Source: Cellvibrio sp. UBA7671
GTDB lineage: Bacteria > Pseudomonadota > Gammaproteobacteria > Pseudomonadales > Cellvibrionaceae
NCBI GenBank assembly: GCA_002483145.1
Contig: DLHJ01000016.1
Span: 248,001 to 312,000, forward strand
Direction of reading: 5' to 3'
DNA length: 64,000 nt
Of the stretch, positions 53,399 through 60,966 are shown piece by piece. Position numbers and translations under genes: made by a program. Below the pieces are notes generated by a model. That model was given only the letters and a program-made list of their open reading frames with translations. It was not told the origin of the DNA and ran no database searches. Every line of letters starts with the position of its first letter. Positions within the stretch are counted from its first letter, which is position 1.

Positions 53399-54496
53399 AT
53401 GCCTGAGATGACTACCCCTGCGCGCTTTTTGGCGTTGGACGCCCTGCGCGGATTAACGATTGCAATGATGATTTTAGTCAATACCCCCGGCTCATGGGAA
53501 TTTGTGTATCCCCCTTTTATGCATGCCGATTGGCATGGGTGTTCACCTACCGATTTGGTCTTTCCATTTTTTCTATTCGTAGTGGGTTCGGCGATGTATT
53601 TCTCACTACAAAAAGTATCCATGCAATTATCGCCCGCGATTGCGCTCATGGTTGTGCGGCGCTCAGCGATCATTTTTGTTCTCGGCCTGATTTTCAATGG
53701 GGTACTGGGTGGTTGGGAACATTTGCGGATCATGGGCGTATTGCAGCGCATCGCGCTCGCTTATGCGATTGCGGCATTTATTGTGCTCAGCCTAAAGCGC
53801 CACCACGTCTATATTATCGGCGCTTTTTTATTGGTGGGTTATTGGTTGTTGCTGGTTATTGGTGGCAGCGATAATCCCTTTAATTTAACCCAAAATATTG
53901 TCGTCAAATTAGATGTGGCGCTGCTCGGTGCGGAGCACATGTATAACGGAAAAGGTGTGCCTTTTGACCCTGAGGGTTTGCTCAGCACTTTACCTGCGGT
54001 AGTCAATGTGTTGATTGGTTTTGAGTTGACGCGTTTTTTAGTGGCACAACAAGATCGTGTGAAAAGTTTGTTTATATTGCTGATTTTAGGCTTGGCAGGG
54101 ATAACCTTGGGATTGCTCTGGAGCATTGGGCTGCCAATTAATAAATCACTCTGGACCAGTTCATTTGTGATTTATAGCGCCGGCTATTTTTGTATTGCAC
54201 TGGCTCTGTTTGTGTGGCTGGTGGATATCAAACAATTCAAGCGGTTGGCGCAACCATTTATTATTTACGGTTCCAATTCCATTTTTATTTATATGTTGTC
54301 GCCTTTTTGGGTGCACGCTTACTTATTTATCCCTATGCAGGGCGAGAGCGGAAATTTCTATAGCGCATTATTTACCTGGCTTGCGCAGGTGTTTCCGCCC
54401 GCCATGGCGTCGCTTGTATTTGCATTGCTGCATGTGCTGCTGTTCTGGTTTATTAGTTTGCTGTTGTATCGCAACAAAATATTTATCAAGGTGTAA
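53399..54496 (+). CDS. nagX: NagX-like HGSNAT-family membrane acyltransferase
   Basis: A 365-residue inner-membrane protein with ~10 hydrophobic segments. N-terminal RFLALDALRGLTIAMMILVNTPGSW and WHGCSPTDLVFPFFLFVVG are characteristic of the heparan-alpha-glucosaminide N-acetyltransferase-like (DUF1624/DUF5009) family, called NagX in GlcNAc-utilisation clusters of Xanthomonas. It probably acts on GlcNAc or glucosamine at the inner membrane. ATG 53399 is used because the earlier frame translates a REP-like repeat; ATG 53408 is an alternative. Confidence 0.87.
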   Translation: MPEMTTPARFLALDALRGLTIAMMILVNTPGSWEFVYPPFMHADWHGCSPTDLVFPFFLFVVGSAMYFSLQKVSMQLSPAIALMVVRRSAIIFVLGLIFNGVLGGWEHLRIMGVLQRIALAYAIAAFIVLSLKRHHVYIIGAFLLVGYWLLLVIGGSDNPFNLTQNIVVKLDVALLGAEHMYNGKGVPFDPEGLLSTLPAVVNVLIGFELTRFLVAQQDRVKSLFILLILGLAGITLGLLWSIGLPINKSLWTSSFVIYSAGYFCIALALFVWLVDIKQFKRLAQPFIIYGSNSIFIYMLSPFWVHAYLFIPMQGESGNFYSALFTWLAQVFPPAMASLVFALLHVLLFWFISLLLYRNKIFIKV

Positions 54497-54579
54497 TTGT
54501 TAATCCCTAACGAACCGTTATTGATGTTTTATGTGGTGTGACAAGGTTGGCGGAATAGTGCTTCACTTTTTTTTGTGAA

Positions 54580-54650
54580 GTTCGACTTTAGTTAGAGCAG
54601 GTGCGACTTTCACGGTGTGCATTGTTGCGATTTTTGGTCAGTGCTAGCGT
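54580..54650 (+). promoter_or_regulatory. Promoter D: tandem AraC-type repeats and extended -10 (GH16 gene)
   Basis: GTTCGACTTTA (54580) and GTGCGACTTTC (54601) are 21 bp apart, with a third possible site GTTGCGATTTT at 54624. TGCTAGCGT starts at 54642, 41 bp after the second repeat. ATG of the GH16 gene is 78 bp downstream. Confidence 0.68.
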
Positions 54651-54727
54651 GCTCAATGAGCCTTGGATCTGGTTGGCAGTCATTATCCGGGCGGGCACTT
54701 CAATGAATTTTTTGAGAGCGAACAATA

Positions 54728-56374
54728 ATGAACTTTATCAACTTTAAGGCATGGCAAAGCCGCTGCATGGGTGCGGCCAGTGTGCTGGCATTGTGTTTAG
54801 GTGCACAACCCGGTGTTGCCCAAACGGAACAAATTTTATTTGATGATTTTAGTTACACAACCACAACACAGTTAACCAATAACGGTTGGCGTGTGCGTAC
54901 CTGGGAAGGCGGCCCAGGTTTGGCGAATGGAACCTGGAGCACTAACAATATTTCATTTGTGACCGACCCAGCAGCGCCAGCCAATAAATTTATGCGCCTG
55001 AAAGCGAGCACCAATATTAACGGCAGTACGATTGTCAATAATCGTTCCACTACCGGTAGTGTGTCGCAAGCGGAAGTGGCACGTGTCGAACAAATTTATA
55101 AAAATGGCACCTGGGCAGCGCGCATGTATTTTAATGATGCCCCCAGTACTGGTCCCGATGGTGATACCGCGATCGAAACTTTTTTTGGTTTGACGGATTA
55201 CATTGAAGGCGCAGAGCCTTACAGCGAAATCGATTTTGAATATTTACCCAACGGCGGTTGGTGGACGGGTTCGGCAACACCGAGTATGTGGTCGGGCACT
55301 TATCGTATTGTCGATTGGTCGGATGAAAGTAATCACGGTGTTACGCGCACCCAGGGTAGTTTGCAAGGTTGGCATACACTGGTGATGCAAGTGCAAGATG
55401 GGTTGATTTCGTTTTATATCGACGGCGCTTATCAAACATCATTTAGCGGTGCAGTGGCACCGGATTATCCGATGTATTTAATGTTCCAATTGTGGTTTAG
55501 CAATGATTGTTTTGATGCGGCATGCAATACCCGGGGTTACATCAACAACAGCAATTATCGCGAATATTTTGAAGATGTAGACTGGGTGTATTTTGAAAAA
55601 AATAACCAAGTTCCCGCAACGGAAATCCCGCAAAAAATTGCTAACTTGCGCGCGGCGGGTACCAGCTACGTGCAAAATATTAATGGCAATAACACCAGTT
55701 CAACTCCGGCTGCATCTTCGCGCCCGAACAGTTCCAGTCGCTCCAGTGTGGCGGTCAGTTCCAGCAGTTCAACTGCCGCTGGGCAGCAATGCAATTGGTG
55801 GGGAACGATTTACGCCATCTGCACCAACATCAGTTCCGGTTGGGGTTGGCAAAATAATGCGGACTGTGTAGGTATCCAAACCTGCCAAACCTTATCGCCC
55901 CCTTACGGCGTTGTCGGTGCAACGGCTTCCAGTAGTTCGCGCTCCAGTACACCGCTGAGTTCCAGCCGCGCATCATCCAGCGCGCTTGCCGCATTTTCCC
56001 GTTTGATTCAAGCTGAATCCTATTCAGTCATGAGTGGTGTGCAGCTCGACGCCACCAGCGATGGTGGCGCAGGGCAATATGTTGGTTGGATTGATACGGG
56101 TGATTGGATGTCTTACGCCAATATCAATTTCCCGAGCAGTGGTACCTATAAAGTGGAATACCGTGTGGCCAGTCCAAGCGGTTCTGTTTTATCGCTGGAT
56201 TTAAATGCCGGTGCAATCCAGTTAGGGCAAGTGGCTATTCCGGCAACCGGCGGTTGGCAAAACTGGACGACTGTTACGCACAACGTGAATGTCACGGCGG
56301 GCACTTACAGTCTCGGCATTTACGCTCCGCAAGCAGGTTGGAATATCAATTGGATACGCATTACTAAAATTTAA
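54728..56374 (+). CDS. Secreted GH16-CBM10-CBM6 protein
   Basis: A 548-residue secreted protein: signal peptide (~1-31), a GH16-type concanavalin-like domain (~35-290) with the ExDxE catalytic motif as SEIDFEY (Glu167, Asp169, Glu171), serine-rich linker, CBM10 (~355-388: CNWWGTIYAICTN…GWGWQNNADC), second serine linker, and CBM6 (~423-548). GH16 enzymes cut beta-1,3- or beta-1,4-glucans and galactans; the true substrate is not deducible. Because it shares a promoter type with chitinase genes, a chitin-associated glucan (fungal wall) is plausible. Confidence 0.9.
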   Translation: MNFINFKAWQSRCMGAASVLALCLGAQPGVAQTEQILFDDFSYTTTTQLTNNGWRVRTWEGGPGLANGTWSTNNISFVTDPAAPANKFMRLKASTNINGSTIVNNRSTTGSVSQAEVARVEQIYKNGTWAARMYFNDAPSTGPDGDTAIETFFGLTDYIEGAEPYSEIDFEYLPNGGWWTGSATPSMWSGTYRIVDWSDESNHGVTRTQGSLQGWHTLVMQVQDGLISFYIDGAYQTSFSGAVAPDYPMYLMFQLWFSNDCFDAACNTRGYINNSNYREYFEDVDWVYFEKNNQVPATEIPQKIANLRAAGTSYVQNINGNNTSSTPAASSRPNSSSRSSVAVSSSSSTAAGQQCNWWGTIYAICTNISSGWGWQNNADCVGIQTCQTLSPPYGVVGATASSSSRSSTPLSSSRASSSALAAFSRLIQAESYSVMSGVQLDATSDGGAGQYVGWIDTGDWMSYANINFPSSGTYKVEYRVASPSGSVLSLDLNAGAIQLGQVAIPATGGWQNWTTVTHNVNVTAGTYSLGIYAPQAGWNINWIRITKI

Positions 56375-56416
56375 CGCTGTTGTTTCACTTTCGTTTTATC
56401 TCCTCCCCCGGACTTT

Positions 56417-56444
56417 GCGGACCTGTTTACAGGTCCGCTTTTTT
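56417..56444 (+). terminator. Terminator after GH16-CBM10-CBM6
   Basis: GCGGACCTG / CAGGTCCGC stem with TTTA loop and six T, preceded by CCCGGACTTTGCGG as at the GH18 terminator. Confidence 0.93.
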
Positions 56445-56587
56445 GTTTTTCTATTTTAATTGTTTGTTATCGGCGCGCCGTCACACTCGTAAGGATTGGT
56501 TAAGCGGCCGCGCTTACTCTTTTCTCGCATCCAAAAAAGCATACACTGCGTAAGTTATTCACCTACTTGTCTAGTGAGGAATCTGCC

Positions 56588-57136
56588 GTGAAATCATTTA
56601 TTAACCCTATGGTTACCTTCTTTGGAGTTGCTATGGTCAGCTTGGTTAGCGCTGCCGCATCCGCCTGCCCGGATTATATGAAAGGCGAATATCGTAAATT
56701 ACATTCAAAAGATTCTGTCGATATTTGTGCACTGATGGAAAACAAAACGGTGTTGGTGGTGAACACCGCCAGCCACTGTGGTTTTACCTCCCAGTTTAAA
56801 GAGCTGGAAGCACTGCATAAAAAATACAAAGACAAGGGTTTGGTAGTGGTTGGTTTTGCGAGCGATGACTTCAAGCAGGAAGATGCCGATGAGGAAAAAG
56901 CCGCTGAAATTTGTTATCTCAATTATGGTGTGACTTTCACCATGCTCTCACCCACCCATGTGACCGGTGAGAAGGCGAATACCCTGTTTAAAGCGCTTAA
57001 TGCGCAAAGTGAAGAGCCAAAATGGAATTTCAATAAATATCTGGTCGGTAAAGACGGTAAGGTAGTTGAGCATTTCGGCAGTATGACCAAGCCGGATTCA
57101 CCCAAGCTAGCGGCCGCGATCGAGCAGTTGCTGTGA
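56588..57136 (+). CDS. Exported glutathione-peroxidase-family protein
   Basis: A 182-residue protein with an N-terminal signal peptide (cleavage near SAAASA) and a thiol peroxidase domain: peroxidatic Cys in NTASHCGFTSQ, then VVVGFASDDF and the conserved WNFNKYLV. It is probably a thioredoxin-type peroxidase acting in the periplasm, where most family members are cytoplasmic. GTG 56588, 7 nt after GAGGAA, is preferred; the earlier TTG is not. It is a single gene ending in a terminator. Confidence 0.88.
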   Translation: MKSFINPMVTFFGVAMVSLVSAAASACPDYMKGEYRKLHSKDSVDICALMENKTVLVVNTASHCGFTSQFKELEALHKKYKDKGLVVVGFASDDFKQEDADEEKAAEICYLNYGVTFTMLSPTHVTGEKANTLFKALNAQSEEPKWNFNKYLVGKDGKVVEHFGSMTKPDSPKLAAAIEQLL

Positions 57137-57176
57137 GTGCCCTTATCTCCTGACTTCCGTAGCTAGATCCCACCCC

Positions 57177-57200
57177 AAACCCGGCATTGCCGGGTTTTTT
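57177..57200 (+). terminator. Terminator after glutathione peroxidase
   Basis: AAACCCGGC / GCCGGGTTT stem with ATT loop and a continuing T-run, 41 bp after the stop. Confidence 0.92.
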
Positions 57201-57448
57201 ATGCCCGACTTTTGATCATACATCTGCAAAAATAAATGAAACCGTATTCTTTTTTAGATTTCTTTAGTTGTCGTCAAATAACGCTTATTACTTCTTTCTA
57301 GCATTTTTGCTTGGAAATTCTGCTTCTTTATTCTTTTTTTGAGATTTTTAGGTGCATATAACCCTAATTCGAATCATTTTTAGACTAAAAAATAGAATTA
57401 AGTACGTTTTAATCAATTAAGCCTCAGTAATGGCGAGGTTTAATTTGG

Positions 57449-57485
57449 TGTAACCGGTCACAAATTCAGCTTGAAACCGATTACA
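57449..57485 (+). promoter_or_regulatory. Two tandem LacI-type operators upstream of TonB receptor 3
   Basis: TGTAACCGGTCACA (57449-57462) and TGAAACCGATTACA (57472-57485) both fit the LacI-family palindrome TGTAACCGGTTACA with one or two mismatches, 23 bp apart. They lie in an otherwise AT-rich 530 bp region without a gene, 245 bp before receptor 3. The regulator gene is not in the window. Confidence 0.55.
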
Positions 57486-57729
57486 TTTTAATACATCATC
57501 TCTGTCATAAATTCACACCAATAAATGTCATTAATAGTATTTATTTTCAATATTGCAGAACTAAACACAATAAATTTAAGCAATTAGAGAACATTCGCGC
57601 TGTAAACAACCAGGGTATTTCCCCGTTCCGCCTTCCTTCATGGATGTGCGGTGAGAGCTGCATCCAATGCGCTTTCGCACAGCGTTGCCCCCGATTTTTA
57701 TAAAAGATAACAACACGAGGAAGCTCAAG

Positions 57730-60700
57730 ATGATCAAACCTAGCGGTATCACCACCAGAAAAAAAGCTCTGGTTCTGGCGATAGGCTGTGCACTTTACGG
57801 TGTACAGGCATACGCACAGGAACCGGCAGCCGCAGCAACCAGCGATGAGCAGGTTGAAGAAGTGATCGTAAAAGGCGTGCGCGCATCGCAGGCCAAGGCG
57901 ATTGATATCAAACGTAATTCGGCCGTAGTCGTTGATTCGATTGTGGCAGAAGATATTGGCAAGTTGCCGGATACCACCATCACCGACTCGCTACAGCGTG
58001 TGACTGGTGTGCAAATTACCCGTGAGGCCAATGAAGGTACTAGCTTGAACGTGCGTGGTATGCCGCAAGTGTTGACCACGCTCAATGGTGAGCAGTTCCT
58101 GAGCCCATGGACAATCACCGGCGTGGGCGCTAACTACTCGGATGTACCGGCCGGTTTAATTTCTGGTGCTGATGTTTACAAGTCCCAATCTGCCAATTCG
58201 TTGGCCGGAGGCATTTCCGGCTTGGTGGATTTGAAAACCCTCAGCCCATTAACGCTAAAAGATTGGATGGTGCGCGCTCGAATTGAAGGCTCCATGGGTG
58301 ATATGTCGGATAAGGAAACCAACAAAGACGGTTCAACCAGCACACGCGATCCAGACCATAATGTCAGCATTTTTGTGGGCAATAACTTTGATGATGTCTT
58401 TGCGTTTACGCTCTCGGGTTTTAACTCAACAACATACAATGCCAATTACTCAATGTGGGAAAATGCGCGCTTGGCATTTCTTGATCAGCGAGGAGGGACT
58501 CCGCGTGACCCGCTCGACTTTGATGGGGATGGAGACAAAGTCGGTGACTGGTATTTAACGCCTGAATCTTTCAGCGCAAAAAGCAATTACATGGATCGCG
58601 AGCGTGAAGGCGGTGCATTTACGTTTGAATCCAATATTGCAGAAGGTTTTACATTGCGCGGCGATGTGTTCTATACCAGCATGGCGCAATATGATCGCGG
58701 TGTGAGTGTCGGTTTTAATGCGGCCACGAATCCTAATTATTACGAGGTCAACGGTGTTCGTGCTCCGCGCGAGGGTACCAACGATCTTTTGATTGGTTAC
58801 GATGAACAGTTGTACAACGTACTGCTGCCCGGTAGTGAGTTTGGCGATAGCATCGATTTCAGTTACGTTGACAAAAATGGTGTAACTCAAAACCGTTCTC
58901 TGCACGCATTAAACGTTGCGCGTATCGATGCGGCTGACTTTCAAACCAGTTCCACCAACGAAAGCAATCGCACAGGTGCGCTTAATACAAACCTGCAGTT
59001 GAAATACACCAATGGTGACAATTTTGATGCGAGCGTGCGTTACATTTATGCAGAAGCTGAAAAACATTATCGCAAAGCCACCTTCCAACAGGGTACTCCT
59101 GCGTGGTTGTGGGTAGACGAAGATGGTATTTCTGGTAAAGATCCGCTCAATATTTATAGCGTCACGGTAGATTATTCACGCGATGTTCCTTCGTTTGTAT
59201 TTGATGATGATCTTTCCAACGCAAATTTATTAAAGCAGTACCAAGGTTTTGCTGACGGCAGCGATACCAATGCCACTCTTAATGTCGCTCGCGTTGATGC
59301 AAAGTTTTCATTTAATGATAATTTTTGGGAATCTGTGGAAGGCGGATTGCGTTGGGGCGAACGCCAAGCGGATTACACTAAGTTTTATTACGTGACACCA
59401 ACAGCTCGTTACTCCAACTGGGATGATCCTCGTGTTCCCGTTGATAAGCGCTACAAGTTGAGAACCGGCAATCAGATTTGGCAAAAGTATCCTGAGTGGC
59501 GCAAATTTGAATTCGCGGAAGAACCAACAGGCTTGTTGGATAATGGGCTGGTAGATAATGGTTTCTCTGCGGCTAATACCACAGTGTTCACTGACTTTGG
59601 GCCCATTAAAGGATTTGAAGGTGGCGTTTCATCTCTGGATCCGTCCGAATGGGATAACCCTCTGGCATTCCTCAATAAGTTATATCCTGGCACTAAAACA
59701 GCGAACGACCCAGGTTATACCTACGACGTAACCGAAGAGACAGCGACTGCATTCGCGCAATTCAATTTCAATAGTGAAGAAGGACTTGCCGGAATTCCTT
59801 TTAAAGGTAATTTTGGTGCGCAATTTATTCGCACTGATCGCACTGTAATTCGCGCAGTGGTTCCAGATGTATTAGATAAATATAACTCCATAGGTTACGA
59901 CGATTGGCAAAAAATTGCGTTTGTTGCTGAAACCGCCACCACTGAGCATTCATTTAATGATGTATTGCCATCATTCAATCTGAACTTTTTCCCGCAAGAT
60001 GACGTTGTCGTTCGCATGGGTGCATCAAAAACTACATCGCGCAATGATTTAAACAACGTGGGCTCTGGTCTGGTGCTTTGGTATCAGCAGTGCGACAAGT
60101 TGGATGAAAACGGTAAGCCTATCCAGATCCCAGTTGGCGGCGGTCAAACGCGCAATGAATCGGTGAGCTGTGTGGGCGGCGGCAATGATGACGGTAATCC
60201 CTACATCAAACCCTGGTACGCAAATGTCTATAACACATCAACTGAATGGTACTTTGATGAAAACGCCATGCTGGCTGCGGGTTTATTCCTGATTGAAGTG
60301 GAAACATCCACCGAGCAGACGCAAGAGATGCGCCCATTTACAGATGGAGATGGTATTGATCGTGGCCGTACAGCCAATATTTATACCACTAGCAATGTGG
60401 GGGCCTCTGATCTTTACGGCTTTGAAATGGGATACAAGCAACCGTTTACCTTTTTGCCGGGTGAAATTCTCAGTTCCACCGGGCTGGAGTTCAACTACAC
60501 CTACTCGAGAAGTAAATCTAATAACATCGATATCGAAGGTAATGCGCTACCGCTGCCGTCAAACTCCGAACATCAATCCAACTTAATTCTTTGGTATGAC
60601 CGCGATGGCTTGAACCTGCGTCTGGCCTACAACTGGCGCAGTGAGGAGTATCTCGGGCGTGTCGGTTTGAATACCAATGCTGCAGAGCTCAATTTGGGCA

Positions 60701-60891
60701 ACTGGTTGGAGGCAACCGGTTATTTGGATTTCTCCGCAAACTATTGGGTTAACGATCATCTTGAATTCAGTTTCAACGGTGCCAACCTGACCGGTCAAAA
60801 CCGCAGAAGTTACGCGCAAATGGCGGATCAGTTCCAGTCTCTTTGGGTGCAAGAGCGCCGTTATACCTTGGGTATGACTGTAAAACTTTAA
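57730..60891 (+). CDS. TonB-dependent receptor 3
   Basis: A 1053-residue receptor of the same large subgroup as receptors 1 and 2 but more distant: signal peptide ending YAQEPA, EEVIVKG, plug with DIGKLPDTTITDSLQRVTGV and LNVRGMPQVLTTLNGEQF, barrel, C-terminal RRYTLGMTVKL rather than a terminal Phe. ATG 57730 (MIKPSGI) follows GAGGAAG; the upstream frame from 57667 is rejected. It is followed after 75 bp by a lipoprotein with a mannanase-like fold, so the two probably form a glycan capture-and-import pair under LacI-type control. Confidence 0.92.
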   Translation: MIKPSGITTRKKALVLAIGCALYGVQAYAQEPAAAATSDEQVEEVIVKGVRASQAKAIDIKRNSAVVVDSIVAEDIGKLPDTTITDSLQRVTGVQITREANEGTSLNVRGMPQVLTTLNGEQFLSPWTITGVGANYSDVPAGLISGADVYKSQSANSLAGGISGLVDLKTLSPLTLKDWMVRARIEGSMGDMSDKETNKDGSTSTRDPDHNVSIFVGNNFDDVFAFTLSGFNSTTYNANYSMWENARLAFLDQRGGTPRDPLDFDGDGDKVGDWYLTPESFSAKSNYMDREREGGAFTFESNIAEGFTLRGDVFYTSMAQYDRGVSVGFNAATNPNYYEVNGVRAPREGTNDLLIGYDEQLYNVLLPGSEFGDSIDFSYVDKNGVTQNRSLHALNVARIDAADFQTSSTNESNRTGALNTNLQLKYTNGDNFDASVRYIYAEAEKHYRKATFQQGTPAWLWVDEDGISGKDPLNIYSVTVDYSRDVPSFVFDDDLSNANLLKQYQGFADGSDTNATLNVARVDAKFSFNDNFWESVEGGLRWGERQADYTKFYYVTPTARYSNWDDPRVPVDKRYKLRTGNQIWQKYPEWRKFEFAEEPTGLLDNGLVDNGFSAANTTVFTDFGPIKGFEGGVSSLDPSEWDNPLAFLNKLYPGTKTANDPGYTYDVTEETATAFAQFNFNSEEGLAGIPFKGNFGAQFIRTDRTVIRAVVPDVLDKYNSIGYDDWQKIAFVAETATTEHSFNDVLPSFNLNFFPQDDVVVRMGASKTTSRNDLNNVGSGLVLWYQQCDKLDENGKPIQIPVGGGQTRNESVSCVGGGNDDGNPYIKPWYANVYNTSTEWYFDENAMLAAGLFLIEVETSTEQTQEMRPFTDGDGIDRGRTANIYTTSNVGASDLYGFEMGYKQPFTFLPGEILSSTGLEFNYTYSRSKSNNIDIEGNALPLPSNSEHQSNLILWYDRDGLNLRLAYNWRSEEYLGRVGLNTNAAELNLGNWLEATGYLDFSANYWVNDHLEFSFNGANLTGQNRRSYAQMADQFQSLWVQERRYTLGMTVKL

Positions 60892-60966
60892 TGAGTGCCG
60901 TCGCAAAAAATAAATCAAATGCGCAATTAAATACGGCAACCTTTTAAAACAGTTTGGAGTTTTATT

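Noticed and set aside
57637-57690. CATGGATG-containing sequence before TonB receptor 3 as a second copy of the 26.9 kb repeat
   Set aside because: Only the short TTCATGGATGTG core is shared; the 28 bp arms and the second hairpin are absent.
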